Source of the DNA: Strigops habroptila
Lineage: Eukaryota; Chordata; Aves; Psittaciformes; Psittacidae
DNA: 64,000 bases
Direction of reading: 5' to 3'
Assembly (NCBI RefSeq): GCF_004027225.2
Contig: NC_044282.2
Location: 51,614,576-51,678,575, forward strand
Part shown: piece after piece, positions 36,720 through 47,700 of the stretch
How the letters are laid out: the number at the start of each line of letters is the position of its first letter
Numbering within the stretch: the first letter of the stretch is position 1
Program-made: the position numbers and the translations under genes
Notes under the pieces: generated by a model
Seen by the model: only the letters and a program-made list of their open reading frames with translations
The model's database searches: none
What the model was told of the DNA's origin: nothing

Positions 36720-37787
36720 TGTGTTGGGTTTGCATGGCAAGGTTTTGGTAGAGGGAGCGCTACATGGACGGATTCTACGAGAAGATGCTAGAAGCTTCAC
36801 TTGTGCTTGATAGAGTCAGTGCCAGCCGGCTCCAAGATGGACTCACCACTGTCCAAGGACAAGCCCATCAGTGGCGGTGGCAGTGCCTCTGGGATACTGT
36901 AGTTAAGAAGGAAAAAAAGTTACTGCACAGGAGCAGCTACAGCAGGATCGAGGAGTGAGAATGTGTGAGAGAAACAGCCCTGCAGACACCCAGGTCAGTG
37001 AAGCAGGAGGGGAGGAGGTGTTTCAGGCGCCAGAGCAGAGATTGTCTGCAGCCCATGGTGCAGCCCATGGTGAGGCAGGCTGTGCCCCTGCAGCCCAGGG
37101 AGGTCCATGGTGGAGCAGATCTCCACCTACAGCCCAGGGAGGGCAATCATGGAGCAGATTTGCTGGCAGGACTTGTGACCCCGCAGGGGGCCCACACTGG
37201 AGCAGCCTGTTCCTGAAGGACTGCACCCACGGAAGGGACCCACACTGGAGCAGTCCGTTCTTGAAGAACTGCACCCATGGAAGGGACCCACACTGGAGCA
37301 GATCATGAAGAACTGCAGCCCATGGGAAGGACTCACTTAGGAGAAGTTCATGAAGGACTGTCCCCATGCTGGAGCAGGGGAAGAGTGTGAGGAATCCTCA
37401 CCTGAGGAGGAGGGAGCAACAGAGAAAATGTGTGATGAACTGACTGCAACTCCCATTGCTCATCTCCCTGTGCTGCTAGGAGGCAGGAGATAAAGAATTT
37501 GGAAGTGGAGTTGTGCCCATGAAGAAGGGAGGGGTGAGGAGGAAGGTGTTTTAAGATTTAGTTTGTGTTGTAATTACCCTACTCTGGTTTGATTAGTAAT
37601 CAATTAAACTAACTTCCCGAAGACAAGTCTGTTTTGCCCATGACAGTAATAGGTGAGTGATTTCTCCCTGTCCTTACCTTGACCCTAGAGCCTTTCCTTG
37701 CATTCTCTTTCCCCGGTCCAGCTGAGGAGGGGAGTAACAGAGCGGCTTTGGTGGGCACTGGCATCCAGCCGAGGTCAACCCACTGCA
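36720..37787 (+). mobile_element. Solo LTR, bird ERVL-type, with internal 48-bp repeats
   Basis: Begins TGTGTTGGGTTTGCATGGCA and ends GGTCAACCCACTGCA. The flanks CAAGC (36715-36719) and AAAGC (37788-37792) match at 4 of 5 bases, as an aged 5-bp target duplication would. No retroviral genes remain. The same family occurs inverted at 57379-58174. This copy is about 270 bp longer, largely from tandem units at 37191-37335. Open frames in this stretch come from the repeat and are not genes. Confidence 0.85.
37191..37335 (+). repeat. 48-bp tandem repeat inside the LTR (3 units)
   Basis: Units start with CCCACACTGGAGCAG at 37191, 37239 and 37287, exactly 48 bp apart; the third is diverged. Absent from the 57379-58174 copy. 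Confidence 0.85.
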
Positions 37788-40700
37788 AAAGCCCTTTAAA
37801 ATCGTCAACCTGGAGAAAACTTTATGCACATATGAGATGGCAGCACTAATATCAGCATAGCATCCCCCAGTATAAACCTGTGCAGCTGATCCAGATTTGA
37901 GCAGATGAAAAGCCACACAGACAGGGTCAGTCTAGGTTATGTTTTGCAAGGGAATGAAATTGCCTGTTGCCCATGCAATCCCATGTGGGATCTTGCATAA
38001 CTTAGGGCTTGATCCCACAGCCTTTCTCAAAGACTGTCATTGTTGCTGACAGCTGTACCTGCTCACTAGTGCTGGCAAACCATCAGCACAGTAAGATAGC
38101 CCAATCATTCTGTGATGTTAAAAACTATCATTGTTCACAAGTAGAGTGGCTGTATTGTCTATGCTTGGGAAGACTTTTTACCTTGTTCCTTAAATCTATG
38201 ACTCCTGAAACTACAGGTAATTTGACTATGCTTTTCAGCTCTAGGGAAGCTTATAGGTCACAGAGCAGAGAAACAAGGAGTTAGAAGGATCCACTTTTAT
38301 TGCTTGTTTATCTATGACCTTGGCTGATCGTCCAGCATTGCTGCCTCAGTTTATCCCTCTACAAATGAAGCCTCTGATAGCTAATGGCTTTAGAAGGCCG
38401 CTGCTCATAGGCAAAGCTAAGCAATGCAGCATGCAGAAAGAGTGCCCCAGTAGGAGGTACCCTACAGCTTTGAGAAGTGACTCAGAGTCAGCATTTTCCA
38501 CCACCCTGGAGAAAGTGGCAGGTTATGACCCTGAACATGCTGGGCTATAGCTTGTTGGGTGCCTATAGAGCTCCTCTGTCTCCCTCAATGTCCAAGGTGC
38601 AGCAACAGCTTCAAGTAACCACAAAGGCAAGGCTTCGTTTTTCAGAAAGACATTTCACTGCTTCAATGGCAGTGAACTAGACCTTGCCTGCGCCTGCTCT
38701 CCAGCCCCAGAATTCCAGTGGCCACTGCCATACCTTCAAATACTTTGAGCTCCAGCACAGCCTGACTGCATCTAAGCTGACCTTAGGGAATGGTCTGCCC
38801 TAAATCACTCACTGTGCTGAAGAGGACCAAAGCCCATGTCCAAGATGGAGTCAGTTTACTAGAAGAAGTTGCACTGTTTAATTTGTCTGATCCCCCTTCA
38901 GGGGATGTCTCTTTCACCTGCGTGTGTAGTGAGGAAAGTGGCTGAGGTGTACGAGTAGGAGGCAGAGGTAGGTTCAGTACCTGTCTGTGACTGGGAGCTC
39001 CTAGGAGCTGCCAGGTTTGTTTTTCCCCTCCCAGAAAGAAATTAATTCTTGCTTTAGTTGATACAGAACATCTCTATAACCCCCTCTTTTTGTAATTCTT
39101 GCCCTTGGCGTAGACATTTTACCAATCCAAAAGAAATAGTCTGAATTGTTATATTCATGATTGTACAAGCCCTGCTGCTACTAAATGTTGGATTTTATTT
39201 ATTTTTCAATAAAATGGAATACAGTCAAGGTTCCTCCTCTTTTCCCTTTCCTTTATCCACAGAAATTTAATTTAAGTGATGTGAAAGAGACCAAGTTCCA
39301 CACTTAAGGGTATAGGGTCTAGCCTCCAGGACTGTACATAAAGCTGTAATCAATACTAACAGCAACACCACAATAATCCATAAAACAGAGGCAAAGAAGC
39401 AGAACTTCAGCCTGAAAAAATTGTACAAATTAGAGAAGTAGAGGACATCTTTCACATAAAAGCATCTTCTCTTAACACGATACGCTAAAAACCTGCATAG
39501 AAATAAAGCTAAAGTAGCAGCCCAATCACTGGAAGGCCATGACTAAGGAATCTAATTAAATTACATTCTGCCTAAGGGACAGACTTGCTTACTGTGCTAA
39601 AGAGAGAGAGATACAGAAGAGTGAACTGGGGTTAGTCCCAGACAATGAAATGAACTCATGCAGCCCCATGACCTCTCCGATCTCCAGGTTAGCATGTCAC
39701 TGAAATTCCTTACTAACTTGGAGAGCAGAACATAAGTACTAAAGAAGCAGCCATCACCACCAAAATATAGTTTTCTACCCCATTCAGAGTTTTCTCGTCT
39801 AAGAAATTTCGTGAGTGATACTAGTCAAAGCTGAAAGGGCGGCAGATAAATGCTCAAATACTAACAAGAAAAGAGATGAAGAACATTGTAAGATCTTCTG
39901 CAGAAATTAATTAATTGAAAAGAATTTTAAAATCTCAGGAAAAGCTTTCAAATACAAAAACCTGGCAATTGTGTTGAACTGCTAGTCCTCCTCTGTTTAA
40001 TGATGAAATGATTACACCATTCTGCAGCTCCCACTGTCAGCTGCTGCACACTCCAACTAGATATTTTACCTTTTAAACAAAGGTGCTCCCAGATATATAA
40101 CACCCCCCTCCCCCCCCCCCGGTAACAAGAACAGCACACTTCACATTGAGCCAGGGAGGAACAGCCCAGACTGTGCATACACCCTGCCCAAAGATACTGG
40201 AGAGCAGTGCAGTGAAGCAGGCTGAAGGCAAAAGGAAAGATAAGTGAGGGGCATCAGCTCATAGGTGAGATGGATGGGTCCCATCAGCTGCTTTCTCTAG
40301 AAGTTCTTCATGTTCAGAGCTGCACCCTTGCCCCCACTGCAGGTGAATTGCTGAGGGGGGACAGGTGGGATCACAGAGACAGTTGCAGAAGCCAGAGAAA
40401 AGAGGAACTGCTGCCTGACAACCATCCTAAACCTTGTATTAGCGAAGAATAAGGGAGCGCAGAGCAGGCAGTTATACATAATGGATTTTACACAAATTAA
40501 CTCCTTCAGTGCGATCAGCCAGGCAGTTGGTGCTGCTAGAGGGAGGAATTGTTGCTATCAACTGTATGAGAATAGGCTCTGGGTTTCTCATACTTCAGAG
40601 ACCGGAGGCTGTTCTGGTGTAGCTAGGAGTATATGATAGTGCTTTATTTAGGAGAAGGCACACCAGTGGGAAGGAGGAAGCCTATTAAGTAGTGCACTAG

Positions 40701-42099
40701 CCCAGGATTCAGGAGACTTTCACAGCTTCACTCTCCAGAGCAGGTTTTTCTCCTGAATTCAGGAGAGTGACAACTTCTCTGCCCACCCTATGAAAAGGGC
40801 TCAGCAGCACATTGCCTGCTGGCTGGAGTAACACCCAGACAAAACACCCTGAAGATAGCAAGGAGGCCATATACCTTCTTGGTGGGAAGACTAAGTACCT
40901 CAGACAGAATATTCACTAATAGTTAAAGACTCACACATGGAAGAGGTACCCCAGGCAAGCCCTAGCTCTGAGCCACAGAGCTCAACCCCCACAGCAGAAG
41001 GGAGCCTGGGGGTGCTCATCACAGCACTTTGAAATTCTATGCTAAGGAGCACCATATAGGTGCCAAGAGGTTTTATGGTTACACATTTGGGCTGCACATA
41101 GGTGTGCTTGGGGTGGGGGGAAGAAAGGCTCCTGCAAAAGGACTTCAGCCAGTTCCTTGGGAGAGCTGCTTAACTGGTAGCTGCCACAGCTCCATATTCC
41201 CTGCGCCTTGGGATGCCAGGCCCATCCCTTTAGCTCTACATGGCAGTAGCTAAAAAAGCCCAAAACAAACAAACCCAAACCAACCCACAACCACAACAAT
41301 ATGCATACACCTCCACTTCTAAGGAGCCAGTATTTGACTTACTTTTACCATCAGAAATGGTGTTATTGCATTTGACAGATTGAGGAGTCCCAGCTCCCCG
41401 TAGAGCAGCTGGGTTTTAATGAGCTGTAGAAGTTGGGTCCATCTGACCCCCCCCTCCCTCATCAAGTCCCTGACTGTGCTGCTTCACACAGCAAGATAAG
41501 CCCAGGCTTGCTCTCTTATCATTACGCCAAGTAGTATAAATGAGACTGATTCAGCTTACTTAGGCTGTGGGCCATTTCTTTCAAAACACAGGTCTATCTG
41601 GGATTTAGGAATCTAGCTAACCTTGTGTTTAAGTTCTTCTGGGCTTATATGCACAAATAAAAGCAGAAATTGTTTGGGAGTGACTAGCTGAAGATTCAAA
41701 TCTCAAATAGACATGTAGCAGAAGCCAAAACTTGATGAAATTATTTAGGAAGCTTTAGTTCACGGTGAGAATGTGTTTTCCTCTGGATAGACTTGCATAG
41801 CATTTAGTGAAGACATTAAAATTTAAAATGAAAAGCAAAATAGAAAGAAGGAAAATTGTGGTAGAAAACATAAATGTCAGTTTCATTAATTTTTCAGTAT
41901 TAGTAGGGAGTTGGCTGTTGCTGCTTTAAATCACCAAAGCAGTAAAGTTTTAAAACACTAGCCATGGTGGTGAATATGAACCATAATAAAAAGAGAGCTC
42001 TGCCTTTCTTTCAGTAACCACATATAATAGTGCTACAAGTAGTAGTAACTTATTTCCGTTTCAAATAAATGGTGGTAAATGTCTGCAGTACACTTTTGC
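37788..42099. other. Intergenic, no recognised gene
   Basis: No coding frame with family resemblance. A C-rich tract (about 40104-40121) could form structured DNA. No CR1 copy seen. Confidence 0.55.
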
Positions 42100-42390
42100 T
42101 ATTGTTCCTATTTTCATATAAAAAACAAATCACACCAGACTTCTCTTCTCCCTTAGACTTTTATCATTCACCTGTTGGAATTGTAGAAGACATTAAGCAT
42201 AAACAAAGAAGATTGATTTGCTTTCAACTTGTGTTAACAGGGATATAAAATAACATCCCAAATACCAGGGGAAAAGCATGTGGTCATAAAATATCCACTT
42301 AAAAGGCAAAGAGGTGTTGATACAACACTTTAAGAGGATTTTTGTCTTTTTTTACATGTATAACCAGGAAGGCAGTTCCTGAATTTAAGT
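42100..42390 (+). repeat. Diverged dispersed repeat, copy B (pairs with 28740-29010)
   Basis: Same orientation and order of matching blocks as copy A, for example TTTCAACTTGTGTTAACAGG at 42221-42240 against TTTCAACTTCTGTTAACAGG at 28861-28880. Not recognised as CR1 or LTR. Confidence 0.6.
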
Positions 42391-44071
42391 ATAAACAGAC
42401 ACCTCTGAGGTGGAGAGAGTATTACTGTCATGTCTTTAAAAGATTTTACTGATATTCAAATAGATTGGGTCTTGCAAACTGTTGAAAAATCTGACAAGAA
42501 GCTTCATATAAATAGAAGTCCAACCATGAAGGGGAACCTCCCCGAATTTTCATTTTCCCACATATCAAAAAGTTAAAGGACCATCTTACTAATGCTTCTC
42601 ATTTTGAAATGTGGCACTAAACCAAACGTTTAGAAGAGCTGAAGGGTAGACCCACAATTTACCTGGGCATCATTTAGCTTTTCAACAATTCTTAAATCCC
42701 CCATTAACAGATAAAGAATCTCAAGATACTGACTAATCTTCTGATAGGAAATAAAGGTGTCTTAGACAAGACTGTGAATACCAATTTTCTATTCTTAAGT
42801 GATGTTGTCTCTAGTCTTGGTTTGAAGAGAGGAATTGGAAACCTAGGAAGCCACAACTGAGGCTGTGTTAACAGTACTGAAATAGGCTGCCCAGCTTCAT
42901 GCTTGGTTCTCACAGCAGTCCCTAGTTGCTACATTTTCCTCCCCATACAGCTCTAAGAGGGTAGAAGGCAGCACAGGCTACCCAAGACAGCCTATGCTTT
43001 GCTGTTAGAGTGCTGTCACAGCAGATGAAGTTTGCCACTCACCTGTCTGGAGAAAACACTGCATAACAGTATCATTTCTTGGGAGACAGTCAGCATGATG
43101 TAAGATACACAGTGAACTCGCCATACTGCTTAGAGTGCCCATACTTGTGTTCTGTTAGGTCCAAAACCCTGGCAGCATATTATATGTGTCCTTTGATTTC
43201 TCAACCGATTGCTTCTGCAGACTGAGGAATAGCTAGTACTTAACCCATGGGGTTAACGTAGGGGAAAGCACTAAGCACAAATCACCAACTCATCAAGTCT
43301 GCTGTCAGGCTTATGGTTCTGCATTCCCCTTTTATTCCCATGCTAACATATTTACATCTCATTCCTCAATATCTCCATGGCTTTAGTCTTCACTTACCAC
43401 AGGAGTAACAAAATAGGACTCCTTTAGCATGGTAGCCTCCTCTATTGGAAAACAGATTGGATGCACAGCTAGTGACTTGATGTATTCCTCATCATGAAGC
43501 CCTCACAGATTTTCCCAGAAATGATAGCAAGACATCTACTACAGATATGCTTAACAGGCAACCAGAACACAGACAAGACTTACAAATGTGAGCTTGTAAT
43601 TACAGCATATATCTCTGTACAGGTATTGTAGCAACAGAGCTACAATCTTTTTAGATACCATACTTCTTCACAAAATGCTAATAGATGAGCAAGAAATTAT
43701 TTTGTCAAAGTTAGCCTTCACAGAAATTCTATTTAATATAAAGTTAAAAAGCAGACATCCATTATTGTATCTTTAGCCCTAAGAGATAGTGATTCATGCT
43801 AAGCAGTAGCTTTCCTTAGAACAGGAAAATACATTATTAAATCTGAACTGCTTTTACATCACTGTTCAGATGAAAAAAGTAACCAAGAAATCTTCCTCCC
43901 ATAAAAAAGAAAAACCCCAAACCAAAACAAAACCCAAAAAACCTCACACCAACACAGAATAATCTGACTGGAGCTCCTGAGCATCATGTTTTCTAGTAAG
44001 CAAGAATCTTTAACACTTTGGGGATAGAGTCCATGTATTATCATTACTACAAGTCTTCACTATGAGGATTT
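42391..44071. other. Intergenic, no recognised gene
   Basis: AT-rich. A hydrophobic open frame on the reverse strand at 43859-44044 derives from a CCAAAC/AAAAC low-complexity stretch. Confidence 0.55.
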
Positions 44072-44077
44072 TTTATT
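44072..44077 (-). terminator. Candidate poly(A) signal of ZPAX
   Basis: The reverse strand reads AATAAA about 555 nt after the stop. Inferred only from the hexamer. Confidence 0.35.
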
Positions 44078-44631
44078 TTTTAGTTAAGGCTGACAGTTTG
44101 CTTGTCTATGCAGACACTGATGAGCATTTTCTCCCCACCTAGGGAAGACAACTTGACATTGCAGAGCCACATTGCTCCTGTGAGATCCACAGTTTACAGC
44201 TTTTCTGTCAATAACTACTACAAGATCAAGTATGTTCAGCCCCAATGTGCTTCAAAAACCACTTTCTCTTGTTGACATTGCTCCCTGCAATCCTTTGTTC
44301 ATACTGAAGCTTTAAAAAAGCTCAGAGTGATTTACAGTTGACTTCACACCTGTTGCCACCTTTCTCTCCCTACCCCAAATCAGATGCTTCCAATTGCAAA
44401 GTGGTTAGACAAATTCTAGACATGTTAATTGAGCAGACTAGGTCAGATGCAAGTCACACAAAAGACTAAAGAGTTTGACACTGTAGAGGAGCACAAGAGA
44501 GCAAGACCAATGTAAGTTAAAGACAAAAGATACATCCATACTGGTTAGCCGGCCCTTTTCTGAGTAAATGCTGTCAATATATTTTCCCAGTAGGTACTTT
44601 CAAGATGTCTTTACTTGTAAGCCTGGGCAGG

Positions 44632-44711
44632 CTATGCATGCTTAGGCCACCTAACTGCAGCTTCATAAAAGTAAATAGTTCTTGCTGAGTCTCTGTCAGA
44701 AGTGTCTTCAC
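44632..44711 (-). CDS. ZPAX: ZPAX last coding exon
   Basis: 80 nt, acceptor ctccctgcag, stop TAG at 44632-44634. Encodes EDTSDRDSARTIYFYEAAVR, then WPKHA. The acceptor is good and the phase fits, but the tail has no known motif, so an alternative last exon is possible. Confidence 0.7.
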
Positions 44712-47700
44712 CTGCAGGGAGAAGGGAGGCATACAGAGGTATGTTATGTTACAAGAGCAGATGCTTGGTATTTCAGTAGTGTAGTTTAAGACTAACACCA
44801 ACCTCTGCTAGTTGTTTTCCTTCCTAATAAGCACTGGTCCAGATGACACTTTCCCACGCTGGTGTGGTTCTGCACTGCGGTCTAGTGAGATATTTCAGCT
44901 TTTAGTTTTCCATACAGCGCATACTAGGACTCTGTCATCTGGCAAGGCTCACAATAGCATGTGCCATACTGCTGAGCCAAGGCTCAGGGGTGACTTGAGA
45001 AGTGTCCATTTTCTTACCAAGTCTGTGTTTCCCAGGACTGCATCTCCTTGGACAAAGCGAGCCTGAAGGCTGCTGCATAGTGCTGCAGATCACCACACTG
45101 CAGTGGAAATACAGCTATAAGGCAAGAATATATTATGTGTAGGGGAGTCTTATTTGGCAAACATCCAACACGTGTACTGACTCTAAAGGAGATGAACTGA
45201 ACACTGCTAAGTGGCTAGTCTTTATTTACTACTCCTACAGTGTTATGCCTTCAAGGAGGTAGCTAACAGCCCCAGACAGCACCTGCCCAGCTGAGACCTT
45301 AACACAGCATTTCCTTCATGCACCGCTCCAGGTTCACATATCAAGACTGCTGACAGCATATAAAAGAGATGCCTTACCTGCTCTTGTAAGAGAGTTGTGC
45401 CTTGCATAAAGGTGAACATCCCCACTTCAAATCTCTTCAGGTGATGAGGAAGTTTTACTCTGAGGCTATAATTAACTTTGTGGAAGACAGTTTTGTAGGA
45501 ATCTTCACTGTTTTCACACCTTTTTGGGAATGTGAAAGAAAGTGTATTTAATCTAAACCTTCATCACTTGAACTAGATTTTCAAAGAAAACAAGGAGGTA
45601 AAATAGAGAAGCTTCCCTTTTCATTTCCCTCAGGCCACAGGCATATGGATAGAGCCTCTCCTATTTATGATCCCTGCTTTTGGCCACAGTCAGGTTTGCT
45701 TCTTGTTCTTTCCATATGGAAGCCTTTAGACCCAATTCTGGACACCCCAATGACTGCTGCCACCAGAAGGCATAATTCCCTGCTGTGCTGATGGCGACAT
45801 GCACTCCTTGGCCTAGCAGCAATTGACCATCAGGATAAAACAATGCATCCAAGCTGACTTCTGTTCTCTTTCACTTTCCCCCAACTAAGGTAAGGGAACT
45901 TGTGCTGAACAGTTACCAAACACAGGAGGAAAGCCCTCCTTACCCATTTATAAGGATAGGCCACTGTGGAAGACTGTCCTGACTTTGGGAGTTTGTAGCC
46001 CAACAGTCATCCAGGTTTAGTTCTAGTCTCACATCTTTAGGCTGGAGCAGTTCAACTTCAAAATACAGTGCCTCCCTCAGGTATTTTACCACAGGATATT
46101 CCAGTTCCTGGTAGGGCTCTGTATAGAATTTCTCTAGAAGAAAGTATTGATGTTAGAGTTGCATTTTTACAGAGTATGTATTCATGAACTTTCTGCTTCA
46201 CTTCTTTCTACCAGCATTTTCTCTGGCACAGTAATAGTAAATTCTGGGAGAGCACATGAATGTCAGCAAATGGGGATAGGGTGGCAGAAAAACAAGAACC
46301 AGCAATGAAAGCAAAGATCTAAACTGCATTCCTTGGCTCTGAGGATCCAGAAATGAGACACTTCCGCAAAAACCCATTGGAGTAAGATGCTCATTCAAAA
46401 CCTACTCTATGAAGGTATGGGGTGTGTGTGGGGGAGAAATAGTCATCAGGGCCACTCCAGTCCTGGTCAAAGTTTGGTTCACACTTCATCCCTTTCTGCT
46501 AGCATAGTTACCATTTTACGGCAGTATTACATGTAGTTTCCTTCTCTGACACAATTATTTCAGTCAGCGCTAACTCTGCTTATCAACGCTTAGGGAGTTG
46601 ATAGGAGAGAAGCTGACATTTCATCCACTATACAACTTTTAGCATGCCCAGGCTAAGCAGGGAAACCACGCCTCGGTAATGTTAAGTCTGTTCCACTACG
46701 GGTACTTGACCTTGTATTTTTCATTCTGGGATGGAAAAACCTGTTAGAGACTTTAAAGAGGTTTCCTCTTCATCCTTGAAGACACTAAAAAGTCATGTGG
46801 ACACGGTCCTAGGCAACCTGTTCTAGGGGGCCCTGCTTGAGCAGAACGCGTGAACAAAATTGCTTTGAGAACCCTTCCAACTTCAACTATTCAGTGATTC
46901 TATGGGGTTTAATCATAAATGTTACCTTTGAAAAGCTTCAATGAAAGAGCAAGATAGCCAAACCCTGGCTTAATACTGGGTGGTGGGTTCTTCTTAGATT
47001 CATACTGGACATTAACAGCTTGCTTGATTGCGTACCAGCATACAAATTTCAGCCTGAGAGAAGAGGTTTAGCATGAAATTTTTAGAAACCAAAAACCTCA
47101 GGCAACTTTTTTCTAGGCACAGTGACACTTACCGATATACTAGTGTATCATTGCCAGGTCTGAAATAGAGTACATCGTTTTCATATGTCATAGTTGTGCT
47201 ATTGAACTGAAAGACACATAATTGCAAACATTATTATTAGTTATATTAGAGTTTACTTTGGTTTTTGACACAACATTCACATCCCTTCTCTTGACTGGCA
47301 GATTGCACTGCACAGAGTACGCTTTGGAATGGCCAGAAATTGCTGGCTAACAGCCCTATGCCTACTGAACTAAAGCTGATAGCTATGCCATAGTCAAGAA
47401 GAAACAGTTTATTAGCCAACAGTAACTTGCATATGACATAACACCTCAGAAAAGGAGTGCACTGGGCCTAAGAAAAAGCTCAGTTGTTTCTGTTGACAGA
47501 ATCAATGTATAGCATGAGATTTAACGCTTGCAGGAGTAAGCTTCAGTTGTAGTGACCTGAATTTGAGCATGATCCTTTGTTATTTTGTCTGTTTTCCATC
47601 TGTGCAGTACTTAGATGGCAGGAACAGGACCCACTCTAGTCTTGGGCCAGGTATTAATTAGCAACACCTAGCCAGCTTCTGGAGGGCATACGGGTATCTC

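Noticed and set aside
36764-37367. Several open frames with repeated Trp/Ser/Cys peptides
   Set aside because: They follow the 48-bp repeat and LTR body; no retroviral protein domain is present.
43859-44044. Hydrophobic reverse-strand frame considered as a missing ZPAX membrane exon
   Set aside because: It comes from a CCAAAC/AAAAC low-complexity stretch, and no donor in the last exons leads to it in phase.
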